From NCBI GenBank assembly GCA_949358305.1, contig OX442320.1, positions 5,720,259-5,784,258 on the forward strand: DNA of 64,000 bases. The letters are read 5' to 3'. This stretch comes from Strigamia acuminata. Lineage: Eukaryota; Arthropoda; Chilopoda; Geophilomorpha; Linotaeniidae. The notes under the pieces were generated by a model, which made no database searches, was not told the origin of the DNA, and saw only the letters and a program-made list of their open reading frames with translations. Positions 1 to 11,989 of the stretch are shown piece by piece; the first letter of the stretch is position 1, and each line of letters opens with the position of its first letter. A program made the translations under genes and the position numbers.

Positions 1-604
1 TTTCTTTCTTTCTTTTCTTGGTTGCGCTGGCGCGAAGCCATAGCTGCCATTTTGTTCCCGTCTCAATGAGGATGATTGGCACGTGCTCCCGCGCGTCTCT
101 CTCCCCTTATTTGCACTCCCCTCGCTTCGTTCCCCCTCGCTCCATCTTTCTCTCCCTCTTTTACTCCCCTGTTGAGAGACCCAGACTCGATTCTCTACCC
201 ATTCGGTTTCTCTCTCTCTCTTTTCCTGTGGGACTGGCAAGCTACAAGGAAAACCGAAAAACGAAAAACGGATGAATGTTATTTATGTTTGCATTTTTTT
301 TTGTGCTCGGAATATTTTTTATTCCGCAATTATCAAGAAGCTGATGTGGAATTTTGAGCTGTTTTTTAAAGGGTGGAAAAATGGCGTACCTTGGGCGACG
401 TTTGGAATGATAGTAATTTGAGTTTTGCGCTTTCGGTGGTTAATTTGAGGCTACTTTGTAATTTGGAGGGAAGTCGGTGAGTGAGGATGAATAATGAGCT
501 TTTGTTGGTTGGATATTTAACAATATTGTGGTAATTAATTGTTGCGTCACTATGGGAATTATTATTGGCACTCAAAATAAAGAAAAAGACGGGAAAGTAT
601 AAAA

Positions 605-745
605 GGTTGGTTTACACTTGTGTTCACACTATGAAGTAACGTAACGCAGAAGTAACGTAACGCAACGTTGCTGCGCATTGCATTGTTGGATTGTTTTAGC
701 AGTAAAGTAAGCAAAAAGCTACTTCAAATTTGTTTTGAACCAACC
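605..745. mobile_element. MITE, TTCACAC family (copy 1)
   Basis: An inverted-repeat element of about 141 bp. The left end reads GGTTGGTTTACACTTGTG and the right end reads GTTTTGAACCAACC. It is followed by TTAA on the right but by AAAA on the left, so the target duplication is degraded. It shares an AACGTTGC/TAACGC core with the copies at 30817-31241 and 31296-31394. It has no coding capacity. The TTAA flank suggests a piggyBac-like origin, which is inference. Confidence 0.6.
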
Positions 746-1999
746 TTAATAGTTGGATTGGATAACGTCGACAAACGGTAAATAACGTGGAAATTAAAGG
801 TGTCTTGGATTCTGGAGGATTTCGAAAGAATATCGGCGAGATTGCGATGTGCGAACGGTTGGATACAAAGTTGAACGATTTTTGTGTCAGCGAGTCGGCA
901 GCTCTTTTAAGCGCCATTGATCTTAATGGGCAATGTACAGTGTTTGCGATTGTCTCATATACAAGAAATCGATGGAGAAAAACTAGCCCAACTCGCCGAG
1001 AGTAAACGAAGCTACACTGGCGGTCATTAGCGAGAAAATAGTAGCAGAATTCGACGCAGCTTGTGCACTCGTGCTTGAGATAATGTTTAATAGCATTGTG
1101 CACAATGCAGATTAGCTGTCGGTTGGGTCTGTGGAAACGTATTGACATATTAGGTGGCGGTTTTAGAAGGAATAGAGAGGGAATTTGTTAATTTTAGTGA
1201 GTGTGGGCTTCTGGTGGTGATTTTTAAGTGGTAAAGAGTGACCTTTGACCTTTGTTTGACCCCTTGTTGAAGAATTTGTGCAATTGTTGGCAACAATTGT
1301 GCTGAAATGTGTGCAGCTGGTGATTGTTTAATGGTGGAGGAAATTCCTGGTTTAAAAGACTTTGATTTTTAATTAGACGAGCGAAATTAATTATTCGCGG
1401 TTGTTTCGTGAGAAGGAAATGGAAAAGAAAAAATTATTTGTAATTTTTATTTTTATTTTTGGTTTTTTGGTTTGTCTTGAGGATTAGTTTCGGGATGTCA
1501 TTTTTCATTGATGCATGACGTTGCGTGTGGGTGTTTTAAGCACGTGGTTGTTGATTAAATGGCTGTCGGAGGTTATTGATTTTTTTTTGTTTGTTTGGGG
1601 GGGGGGGGGGTTGAGAAATTTGTTGGATGGTCCCTGCCGTGAGGTGTTTGATGGTGATTTAGGCGTGATGGTCGGGAGAAATAATTTATTTTTGGAAGGG
1701 TTTTGAGTTGGGGTTAGGGTGGGATGTGTGACGAATTTGAGATTTGAGTGTCAGAAGGAGTGTTTCTCATTGATCGTTATGGACAAGTCGTGTGTGAAGA
1801 TGACCTCTCTGGAGTGGAGTGTGTGGTTGAAGTTGTGCAGCTACTCAATTATCGTTTTGATGTGATGGGAATGGGTTTTTATTTTGAGGTGAGTTGGCAG
1901 CTTGTTTTGAGGTAAAGTTTGGTAATTTCACATAAATTTTGAGGTTAAATTTGGTATTTTCACGTAAAATTTGAGGTTAAATTTGATAAAATTTGGTTA

Positions 2000-2440
2000 T
2001 TTTGGTGTAATTTAGTAAATTTTGGTATAATTTAGTAAATTTTTGTATAATGTAGTAAATTTTTGTATAATGTAGTAAATTTTTAGATAATTTAGTAAAT
2101 TTTTGTATAATTTAGTAAATTTTGTATAATTTAGTAAATTTTTGTACAAATTTTTGTACAAATTTAATACATTTTTGTACAAATTTAATACATTTTTGTA
2201 CAAATTTAATACATTTTTGTACAAATTTAATAGATTTTTGTACAAATTTAATACATTTTTGTACAAATTTAATACATTTTTGTACAAATTTAATACATTT
2301 TTGTACAAATTTAATACATTTTTGTACAAATTTAATCATTTTTGTACAAATTTAGCACGTTTTTGTAAAATTTAGCACGTTTTTGTACAAATTTAATACA
2401 TTTTTGTGTAATTTTGTACATTTTTGTAAAATGTTGTACA
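2000..2440. repeat. 21-bp minisatellite
   Basis: Tandem array with unit close to ATTTTTGTACAAATTTAATAC. It is most regular at about 2140-2400 with some ten copies and degenerates to TTTAGTAAATTTTTGTATAA on the left. Because 21 is a multiple of three, it creates long open frames on both strands with a heptapeptide period. These are not genes. Confidence 0.95.
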
Positions 2441-3044
2441 TTTGTATGAAATTTGGTAATTTTGGTTAATTTTGGTAAATTAAAGTTAAATTTTGAAAAT
2501 TTTTAGATAAAATTTGGTAAAAATTCGTGTTTGGAGGTGATTTTAGGTAAATAAAAGTAAATTTTAGTATTTCCAGCTAATCCAGTAGAATTTTTGAAAT
2601 TTTTATCCAAATTTCAGTATTTTAAGCTGAATTTTGATATTCATTGGTAAATATTAAATGAAAAAAAAAAAAAAACGGTGTTGGATTGAAACACCACATT
2701 GGAAGCTAATTACCAAGATAAGAATCAAGTGATAAGATTTAAATCAGCATTTGAAAACGGAATTGAGAATAAGCTGAAAATCGATAAACGTCAAGAATTA
2801 AGCTCAATTGATTCATTTTATTAAAATTAAAATTCGAATTAAAAAAAAAAAAAAAAAATTTAATTAAAAAAAAATAAATGAAACGATTAAAAGTGGCCAC
2901 AATTGAATAACAAGTCGCAATCGCCGTGACGTAATTGGTCGGCATGCCGTGGCAGTGTTTTGGTTTGTTGTAGTAAGTTAAAGCAGCAAATATTGACAGA
3001 GTTTCTTATCCTCCTTGACATGATTAGAGCTCGGCTTGAATGCT

Positions 3045-3060
3045 CACCAGATGGCGCTGG
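3045..3060 (+). promoter_or_regulatory. CTCF-like motif
   Basis: CACCAGATGGCGCTGG fits the conserved animal CTCF core (CCASYAGRKGGCRS) well. It lies in an intron about 700 bp upstream of the first visible exon. Binding is not shown. Confidence 0.45.
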
Positions 3061-3740
3061 CCCATTGCCAGACGGGGGTGGTTGGTTTTGACGAGGATAC
3101 AACTCACCATTACTATTTCAACCACAAAAGATTGTGTGTCTTGTGTGTATGTGGAGGGTAGACGAACCTTCTTCCGTTCCTACTTCCGGGCTGCAGCTTT
3201 AAGAGATTTGTCCTGTCCTTTGTTTTCTTATCACCGCCTCACTTCATTTAAGTTTTTTTCTTCTTCTTTTTTTCGACTCCTTTTTCGTATTTTCTTTGAA
3301 TTTAATTGCAATAAAAATTAATAAAAATTAATAAATAAATAAATAAATGTTATTCAGTTATAATTATTGTGTTATTGCAAAGTGTGCATATATTAAATGA
3401 AATATAAATTAATTAAGTGAATAAATATTATAATAATACTGAATAATGCAACAGCTCGTTGAACCATCCTCTGCTACCACATCCGAAACTACGGAACTTT
3501 TTTTTAAAAAATTAAATAAAAATTTAAAAATCTAAAAAAAATGACAGGTGTTTTTTTTAAAAGGTATTTGACTCTTAATTGCAGGTGTTTTTAATTTTTT
3601 TTAATGAAAAAAAAATTCTAATTTTTTTAATTTTTTTTTTTTAATAAAAAAAACAGACTTCTATTGTTTTGTTGTTTGTGTGACAATTGTGAACTCTTGT
3701 GTGTGTTTTTGTTGCTAATTCGTGCTTTTGTTACTTGTAG

Positions 3741-3899
3741 AGTACCGTGAAAAATATAGATAAGAATAATTGCAAATTACCTGTGGCTGTGAACGATGAT
3801 AATCCTCCGGACACGGGTCACACCACGCCCCCGCCCCTTCAAAGGCCAAAGAAACCCCTCAAGACAACTAATAAAAAGAACCACACGTTCTCCAATAAA
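3741..3899 (+). CDS. AUTS2: AUTS2-family protein, visible exon 1 (53 codons)
   Basis: Internal exon following acceptor TTGTTACTTGTAG and ending at donor GTAAGT, phase 0 on both sides. The 53 residues begin STVKNIDKNN, pass through a Pro/Thr run (TGHTTPPPLQRPKKP) and end in a basic stretch (TTNKKNHTFSNK), consistent with the basic, low-complexity N-terminal part of AUTS2 proteins. Sequence similarity to vertebrate AUTS2 is weak in this exon. Its assignment rests on strong splice sites, an open frame and a phase that fits the exons that follow. No ATG start is claimed; the open frame continues past the donor, but GTAAGT is a clear exon end. Confidence 0.75.
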
Positions 3900-5760
3900 G
3901 TAAGTGTTGAAATAAATATAAAAATTGGTTGGAACTATTTTTTCGCCTCCTCCTTCTGACCTTTAAAAACTCGCGGACACCGTTTGGAAATTAAAATGGG
4001 ACGTGATCTAGAGCAGAGTTGAATTTTGGACTCGCGAAGCGGAGTTGATCATTTGTGGAGTTAAAGGGCAGGGAATAAAAAATTGTTCGATCGGCTGCCA
4101 AATTGATTTCTCATTGATTTTTCAATCAAAATTGATTTTTTGTGTTATTATAAGAGGATTAAACGGTCAAAAAGTGGCGGTGGCACTCGGAAATGGTGAT
4201 AAAACGCACGGAAAATTTATTATTGCACCTGAAACGTAACTAAAACGTGTTTTGAATGATGTTTTGACTCGTTTTGAACCGTTTGACGGGTGGAAATTGA
4301 TTTTTGCATCCACAAAATGATACAAAACGCAATTAAAACGTGTTTTAGATTGGATTTTGGACTATTTTAAGAGTAAAATGTTATTTTAGCACTCAAAAAA
4401 TGATGATGAAACGCAATTAAAACGTATTTTGACTAATTCTGAATCGTTTTACGGGTCGACATTGATTGTTGACTCGAAGAACGACGCCAAAACGAAAATA
4501 AAACACATTTTAAATGATGCTTTAGGTGAAAATTCATTGCAAAACCTCGAAAAACGTAAAGGAAAAGGTGTTTCCGACGCGTTTTGACTAATTCCAAACC
4601 GTTTTACGGGCGTAGACTAATTGTTGACTCGTAAAACGAGTGTTAAACGTGTTGTTTTCGCTCCAACACGCTTTTCGTTTTGAATTATCCTTTTGTCGAG
4701 TTGATTATGAAGAGTCGAAGGCGTTAAGATGCCATTCGTCTTTACTCGACCATTGTAAAAGTGTGAGTGTATGCTTTGGTGGGTCTTCTGGGCATTGTAA
4801 GTTTGCTCTCGGCGTTCCAAATCCCCCCCATTCTTCTCCGACTGTGGCAAGATGGGCGTGGATGTTGGGAGATTGGAGTTGCGCCTCAGCCTCTTGGGGG
4901 TCATCAAAGAGAAACAGCAGATGGCCGAAAGAAGCGCAGAGAGAAGGAAAGAGACGCGGAGAGAACGTGAAGAGTCTGAAGACACGGTCGCACAGACGTG
5001 GTGGATTATTATTGGATGGAACGCCGCAAGAACGCTCAATTTGTCAAGTGGAGCGGTTAAGCTGCGAATGTTGTTGCAACAAATTTACTTTTATAGTGTT
5101 GATGAGTCGTGAGAAGAATTTAACGTTGAGATACTTAATTACACGCGACCTTGGCGTCTTTAAAAAGCGGACGAATGTCGTCGGCGCCCGCCATCTAGTG
5201 GCCGCGGAAGGAAGATCATTGACGGCGCGTTTGGTGTTTATTTCGCTATTTCCTTGTTTTAAAAGGTGATTTATTTTTATGGGAATGGGTCGGTGAAAAT
5301 TTTTTTTTTTTTTTGTTTTTTTTTTTTTTGTTTTTTTTCTGATGGATTCTCGCAAGAAAAACATGCATGTTATATGGTTTTTAAGTATGTTGTAAAAGTG
5401 AGGACAAAATAAAAAGCTCAGCTGGTGTTGTGTTTATGGGCTGAGTTGGCTTCCATTTGAAAAATTGCTCTCGAGTGCAGACTATAATAACCCTTATCGC
5501 CTTATTTACTGGCCCAACAGCCGACTGCCAAGACGAGAGTAAATATATAAAGCGTGGGATTCGAAAATAAGCCGCGCGGTTGTCAATGCAGTTTAAGACG
5601 GACGGCCAAATGCGAAAATAAATAATAAATAGCCGCCATTTTTTTTTTTTTTTTTTTTAATGAAAAATTTTAAAATATTTTCAAATATTTTCAAATATTA
5701 TTCTTTGAGATGTTTTTGTGAATTTGTTTGCTGATTTGTGTTTGTTTGTTTTGTCGCTAG
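3900..5760 (+). other. AUTS2: Intron between visible exons 1 and 2
   Basis: A 1.86-kb intron, GTAAGT...TCGCTAG. It contains degenerate repeats rich in AAAACG and TTTTACG (about 4200-4660), a moderately GC-rich stretch at 4640-5270 with no exon-like structure, a CTCF-like motif on the minus strand (5189-5204), and poly-T tracts at 5299-5338 and 5640-5660. Open frames at 4640-5269 overlap on both strands and have no splice or homology support. Confidence 0.65.
5189..5204 (-). promoter_or_regulatory. CTCF-like motif
   Basis: CGCCATCTAGTGGCC reads GGCCACTAGATGGCG on the minus strand, a close match to the CTCF core. Computational resemblance only. Confidence 0.45.
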
Positions 5761-5838
5761 GTGGAGATAGCTCCTTGTCCAACACCAGGTTGGTTGCCGG
5801 CCTCCCTGGTGGACTGGCCTGCCGGTAACATTAGTCAC
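5761..5838 (+). CDS. AUTS2: AUTS2-family protein, visible exon 2 (26 codons)
   Basis: Phase-0 exon of 78 nt after TTTTGTCGCTAG, ending at donor GTGAGT. It encodes a 26-residue segment starting VEIAPCPTPGWLPASL and ending PAGNISH, with two Trp residues. I recall no counterpart in vertebrate AUTS2, so it may be lineage-specific or alternatively spliced; skipping it keeps the frame. It is supported by two consensus splice sites, an open frame, and codon choice more GC-rich than the surrounding intron. An internal GTAACA could be a weaker donor at 5825, but that would break the frame. Confidence 0.65.
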
Positions 5839-6560
5839 GTGAGTTTTATTTATTTTATTTTATTTATTTATTTTTTTTTTGTATTGATTTGCGGAAAAAA
5901 AATAATTGCGTGTTGTGCGGGGAAGTGAATAGATGGGGTTGTCGATAAGGGATATTTTTGTGTTTTTGTGCGGTGATAACTGATAAAATAAATATATATT
6001 CGGGGTTTGGTCAAGCGATAAAAGATAGAGGCGTGGATCAATGTTGTTATTAGAGTAAAATGATTCATGGGATCAATGTTGAACGTGGAGCCAGGGGGCG
6101 TGGAACGTCTTGAATTGCACAGATTTTCTTCTTCTTTTTTTTGTTTTGTTTTATTGATTTCCGATATCCAAACGATTTTTTTTTATTTTTTTTTTTATTT
6201 TTTTTTAAATGAAGTGCTAAAAGATTTATCGGATTGTCAAAATAGCCCGCTTTGTATAAATCTAGGTACTTTTCCCTTATAAAAACCTCCGTTAAGCCTA
6301 TAAGCATAGTGTAGTATAGTATAGCGTAGCCAATCTTGTAGTTTTCCACTATTTACGTCACTGACTAAAAATCTGGATTAGCATTGTATTGCAACAGTTA
6401 AAAACAGGAATTCTTTCTTCTTATGCGAATGAGACATTACTAGTTTCGGTAACCACGTGACTTGTATAAGGCTACTCTAATTTTATAACTATAACGTAAA
6501 ATTTCAACCGCAACCCACTTTTACCTTACACTAAACATAGTGTAAAAAATGTCATAATTA

Positions 6561-7042
6561 GAGAGTTTGCGGGATGCATTTTTCCCTTATTTTGTGCCAC
6601 GTTACACTATTTTAGTGCCATATCGTAAGGGAAAAATCTTTAGTGTATTGTTTTCAACACTAAATTAAAATATAGCGCAGCCAATCAGAATTGAGAACAC
6701 TATATTGTTATTGCAAATGGCGATTATTTTGTTGTCCCGATCAAACACATCAGTATCATAGGTTCGTAGATGGAATGATGAGTGAGGCCCAAAATTGAAT
6801 TTTAGGCCCAAAACCATACTTTATAGGCATAATAATGGAATTTTATGCAGAAATTTGCACATTTACGCCCCCAAATTAAATTTTTAGGCCCAAAATTACT
6901 AACTGACAATAGTTGGCTGAAATAGTGTAGTGATAAGGGAAAAGTGCAGCCCGCAAAAACTTAATTTATCATTTTGCCCTTACACTATTTTTATACCGTA
7001 TAGTGTTTAACTGTAAGGGAAAAATGCATCCCGCAAACTATC
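6561..7042. mobile_element. TA-flanked MITE with TTTGCGGGATGCATTTTTCC termini
   Basis: A 482-bp element whose ends are near-perfect inverted repeats. The left begins GAGAGTTTGCGGGATGCATT and the right ends AATGCATCCCGCAAACTATC. TA lies on both sides, as expected for Tc1/mariner-type insertion. Further internal and flanking copies of the AAGGGAAAA...CCCGCAAA module (about 6920-6960 and 7045-7070, and a trace near 6265-6285) suggest nested or tandem insertion. There is no open frame of note. Confidence 0.75.
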
Positions 7043-7969
7043 TATTGTAAGGGAAAAGTAGCTGCCGCAAACGGTATATAACTCGTTCAAAGTTAAAAAC
7101 CGATTCTATAATTAAGTTTAACATGAACGACAAGATTTGAGTATTTTCTTTAAAGATTAAATCAATGGAGGATGAAAGAGTTTTATTCATTTTTTGGGTG
7201 TTTGGTTGATGGCCAGGTGAGATAAAGGGGAACATGAACCGAGATAAACATCTGGTTTCTCGCTAGTTAGGCTTTACTGCATGGATAATTAAAACTGATC
7301 CGTGGAATCAACATTAATAAACTCTTGCGAGTTGAAATTTCACAAATGGACTGGAAGAAGGAATTTTTTTTAAAAAAATTTAAATTTAAAATTTTTTTTT
7401 TAAAATTTTTTTGTTTTGTTTTATGGGGGGAATTAAATTAAATTTAATTGAATGTAAGTGTCAAGTGGTGAGGTATAAATTTCATTTATGATTTATTCTG
7501 ATCCTGTGGGAGAAAGTGACAGTGTTTATGGATGACCCTGGTTCATTACGGGGAGAGAGAAGAGCTCATTAAACACAGCGGGAGATTTTTTTTTTCGTGT
7601 TCTCTTGGTCGTCCCTTCTTGTTTCTTTGTGTTTGTCGGTTCGGGTTTAATCCCTCGGTGCGCGCTGTTTTTATATCGGCGAATGTTTGGGTTTGATGGG
7701 GAGGGACGTGAATGGCCGAAGGTCGAGATTGGATTTTGTTTTTGTTTTTTTGTTTGTTTTTTGTGTTTGACCCAATTATAGGTTGTCGTAAATTAGGGTT
7801 TATGATTTTTAGGAATGGAATTAATTGTGGCTTGTTTGGGTTTTAAAAGTTTTATTCGAAATTGTGGGAATTTGGGGTGGAAAAATTTGATTTTTTATTA
7901 ATTTTGGTATGAATTTTTGGGAATTTCACGTAAAAAAATTGAATTTTAGGTAAAAATCGAATTTTTCGT

Positions 7970-8110
7970 AAAAAAAAAAAATCGAATTTTTCGTAAAAAA
8001 ATCGAATTTTTCGTAAAAAAATCGAATTTTTCGTAAAAAAATCGAATTTTTCGTAAAAAAATCGAAATTTTCGTAAAAAAATCGAATTTTTCGTTAAAAA
8101 AATCGAAATT
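7970..8110. repeat. 20-bp minisatellite
   Basis: About seven copies of ATCGAATTTTTCGTAAAAAA in register, with slight decay at both ends. Confidence 0.95.
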
Positions 8111-8149
8111 TTATTAATTTTATTTGAAACTATAGAATTTGACGTGGAA

Positions 8150-8450
8150 AATCGAGTTTTTATTCATTTTATCCTAACTTCTTGGAATTAAATATGAAAA
8201 ATTGAATTTTTAACAATTTTAATCGAAATTCTTTGAATTAAATATGAAAAATTGAATTTTTATTAATTTTAAGCGAAATTCTTTGAATTAAATATGAAAA
8301 ATTGAATTTTTATTAATTTTAAGCGAAATTCTTTGAATTAAATATGAAAAATTGAATTTTTAATAATTTTAATCGAAATTCTTGGAATTAAATATGAAAA
8401 ATTAAATTTTTATTAATTTTAATCGAAATTCTTATAATTTCATACGAAAA
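8150..8450. repeat. 50-bp tandem repeat
   Basis: About five or six copies of a 50-bp unit containing CTTTGAATTAAATATGAAAA followed by ATTGAATTTTTATTAATTTT. The best copies begin near 8231, 8281 and 8331. It abuts the 20-bp array on its left. Confidence 0.9.
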
Positions 8451-9270
8451 AAATCCAACTTTTATTAATTTTCTTAAAAATCGTGAAAACCGCACGCGAA
8501 AAACCAAAATTTTCTTAATTTTTCATTACCGCGAACTTAACCATTTAGCACCATTTTACACACCGTAATCTTTTTCTATATAATTTACTTTTTCATTTTT
8601 AAGCGTGCAATTTTGAGGGGAAAGTTTAAACGATTTACAAGTGGCAAATGCATTTTTTTTTCCTTTAGTATAATTACGTGAGTTAGCCTCGGAATTGCCG
8701 GCTGTTTGCCTTATTAAAAAGCTCAAATGGAGACGAAACCGGGCGATAATCGAGTGCCAGCTCCTCCCCAACCCCCGTTCAGTTTCCGTCCTTCGCTATA
8801 CCGAGCGTATTGGACAAGTGGCTCATGTTCTTCCAACTGCCTGCCTGCCTCCTTCCATTTAATTGAAGTTAAAAAAAAATAACAAAATCTTTTATGGCCA
8901 TTTTATTTTCCTCATTTTTTTTAACCTTTGTTTGAAAGAAAAATTAATTTGATGGGAAAAAAAAATATTTTAAAAAAAAAATTAATTTTTTTTTTTTTTT
9001 ACTTTTTCAACTCGGAAAAGTGGATTAATTAATGTGTTTAGAAATGGTAGTCGTTTTTTCTCAAGGAACCCCCTCCACAGCTCCTTTTAATTTGATACTC
9101 TGACGGTAATGGATAATTTTTTGTTGAAGGTGTTTTGCTTTGTGAAAATGGCTCAATAATTGCAGCTACTTAAATGTCGATTATTATTATACTCTTTATT
9201 TTTTTTTCTGTTTAAATAACGTCTGCATTTTAATTTGAAAATGTGCTGGAGGCCCCAAATTAGACACGCC

Positions 9271-9292
9271 TAGTTTCTCTTTGCAGGTGAGA
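9271..9292 (+). promoter_or_regulatory. Candidate recursive (ratchet) splice site
   Basis: TAGTTTCTCTTTGCAG is directly followed by GTGAGAAT, a 3' splice site abutting a 5' splice site with no exon between them. This is the arrangement of ratchet points that remove long introns stepwise. It would divide the 9.8-kb intron into pieces of about 3.4 and 6.4 kb. Recursive splicing is known in long insect and vertebrate introns; use here is inference. Confidence 0.45.
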
Positions 9293-9959
9293 ATTTTAAT
9301 TCGTTTTTTTTATATTTCACAAAATTCTGTTTGAATAAAATTTAATTTTCTTCATTTTGCGCACATTTTGGGCATTTTTGGGGCCCTTTTAAATAACAAA
9401 TATGAATTATAGCGAATAAGTGTATAAATTATAATATATAATATATAAAATTATAATATAGTTGTCGTGGGAACATGTATGAGTTAATAAAGAGTAGTGT
9501 TGGCGTGTAAAAGAAGATGAGTTGTAAATGTGTGTTTTGGTTGTGGTTTCGGCCGCTAGATGTCAGTGGCGCGCGTGCGTGGCAACGGTCGTCAAGTGCC
9601 TGGTTGCTCGGCGTTGGCAGTCGATCTCCCCGCGCCCTGGCGTCAGGTCGCGCATTCAACGCTCCCGTTGTTACTCGCGGCTTTGAAGTTAACCCGGTCC
9701 GTGTGTGGATTCGCTGTTTCTGTCTGGATTAATTCTCGCTGGTGGATGCAAACTCGTCGTCATCACGACCGGGATGTAGTCGCGTGAGTAGAAACGACGC
9801 TGGGGAATAAGGAGAGGCCGCGAATGGGAAAAACGAGTCAAGAAAGAACGCGAGGGGAAAATGGTGGGCGGTGGAAAAAACGGTGCGCGATGGCTGAACG
9901 CGCGCGCCTCACTGCAAATGGAACGAAAGCGGGCCCCGATCGAAACCTACATCCATTTA

Positions 9960-10090
9960 CTTATTTATTTATTCATTCATTTTATTTATTTTTATTTTTA
10001 TTTTTATTTTTATTTTTATTTTTTTTATTTTTATTTATTTTTATTTTTATTTTTATTTTTATTTTTGTTTTTATTTTTATTATTTTTGTT
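9960..10090. repeat. TTTTA microsatellite
   Basis: Impure (TTTTTA)n/(TTTA)n tract. Open frames across it, with Phe/Ile/Leu/Tyr or Lys/Asn runs, are simple-repeat artefacts. Confidence 0.9.
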
Positions 10091-11429
10091 GGATTTTTGT
10101 TCGGTTTTTGGTTGAAATTTGGTCGGGAGGTGAAGGATGTTGTTTCGGCCTTGACACCCAAGTTGGGCGGTGTTTGCAAGCGCACACCTGAAGCGATTAC
10201 TCGCGCAGATTGGTTCCTTTTGATATTTAATTTGTTGTCATTATTGCGTCGAAATTCGGAGATAAGCGGACAGTTAATTGGCCGGGGACTCGCTCGTCAT
10301 TCTCCCCTCATTAAGCGCGTTGGGTCGGGGGAGGCAATCGGAATTCGCGCCATTCATCAAGGGCCCTTTTGTCTCTAGGCGATAAGTATAGGAAATAGAT
10401 AAGCATCGGATAAAAGTCCATTTATTATTCCATTCATATCAAATCTGATATTTGATAACACGCCTTGAGTATGTTGCGAGATGCTTATCGCCCCGAATAA
10501 TTAGTACAGACACCTGGGAAACAAAAAACAGAACTTGTTGCGAAACCAACCGCATCGACAACTATTGTTTATTTCTACAATTGCAACGATAGATTTTTTT
10601 TTTTTTTTTTTTTTTTTGTCGTCGGGTTAACTCACCTGTGTGTGTGCGTGCGGCTTGTTTTGGGTCGTAGGACGCGCAGACGGAGGGGGCTAGGGGGGCA
10701 CCGAGGGGGGGATATTTTTTTTTTGGTTTTTTTACTTCCCCTTCGTGGTGCTGTTACAGGTGGGTGGGTCGGGGTGAATGGGAAAGGGAGAAAAGTGAGA
10801 TAAGTGAACATCGGTGTTTTTTTGTTTTTTTTGGGTGTTATTATCGTTATTTGGATAGAAAAAAAAATACATAGAAAGTTGCAGTTTCCTCCTCCCTGGT
10901 GGCTATTGTCTGGTAATTTGAGGAAGTTTGAGGTTGTTTGTGTTTGATAAGACGGCTCAGGTGTACATGTACATTTGGTAGCGTTTTTCTTCCTCTTCCC
11001 AGTTTGGAGTGTTTTAATTATTTTAATTTATTTTATTTGTTTTAATTGTTTTTTTTTTTGTTTTTTGTTGTATATTAAATTTTTATTTGATGCATGTAAA
11101 TTTTTTATGGTATCTGGCGAGTGATAAAATGATTAAACGACACGAGGTAATGTGCTAATTAATTTTTAATGGCTGCCATGTCGCCTGAATACATTGTGAT
11201 AATGTCTATTGTTGTTGTTTGTTTTTTACGACTCCTCCTTATGGCGTCTGAATAATCTTCTCCTTATCCACTCGTAAAGTTTTAATGACTGTTCGTCCTT
11301 AATTTTCCTATCGTATCATTTCCTCTTGACAAATGTAAACAGAACAGGAAGCGAATGGCGTGCGCGTCTCCCATTCGCCTGGTTGACCTTTGCGAGAGAA
11401 AAAATTAAACTGATGTAAAAAATAAAATA

Positions 11430-11460
<31 letters not shown>

Positions 11461-11714
11461 GTATATTTATGCGTATCACTTTGGGGTTTCGAGATTTGGA
11501 CTTTTTGTATAAAATTGGCGTAGCTCGAAAACCGCAAGAGCTAGGTGTCTAATGTGCTTTTAAACAGGAAATGATGTCATTTTTGTTTTAAAATTGAAGT
11601 AAAACACAAAATATTTTAGTTTTTGAGTGCGGCTACCGTCAAACTCGTAGTTATACGTTGTGCCTGACACTGAGGGTCTTTGCGTACAAATTACCGACAC
11701 CGAAAGCGTTAAGA

Positions 11715-11989
11715 CAGTGGTCGGCAATAGGCGGACCGCGGAAGGTTGAAACTTGGACCGCGGAGACGTTTTAGCGACGTTTTTTCCTCGATTTATTTGG
11801 TCTTTCGGTGTTTTTTTTAAGTTTTTTAGGTTTTATTGGTATTTTTTGGGTTGTGTGTGTTATTGGGGGTTTATTTGTTTTTTAAGTGTTTTTTCCGTTT
11901 TCTTAGGTTTTTAAGTGTTGTTTTTCTGGACCTCGATAAAAATTTTCAATAGTATCCGGACCCTACTTAAAATTACTTGCCGACCCCTG
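11715..11989. mobile_element. hAT-type MITE (275 bp)
   Basis: Starts CAGTGGTCGGCAATAGGCGG and ends CTTGCCGACCCCTG, the terminal pattern of hAT elements with CAGNGGTCGGCAA ends. Flanked by an imperfect 8-bp target duplication, CGTTAAGA on the left (11707-11714) and AGTTAAGA on the right (11990-11997). It has no transposase. A 5'-truncated relative with an expanded internal repeat ends at 27154. Confidence 0.85.

Larger units (their letters stand above)
1..3740 (+). other. AUTS2: Intron (partial) upstream of first visible AUTS2 exon
   Basis: No coding exon is supported here. The stretch holds a C/T-rich segment (about 1-230), a small TTCACAC-type MITE (605-745), a G-run near 1598-1610, a 21-bp minisatellite (about 2000-2440), a CTCF-like motif (3045-3060) and A/T homopolymer tracts at 2660-2870 and 3300-3650. 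Short open frames are either in the minisatellite or lack splice and codon support. It is read as intron because the first convincing exon starts in phase 0 after a TTACTTGTAG acceptor and no start codon for it is visible here; the gene's first exon must lie upstream. Confidence 0.6.
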
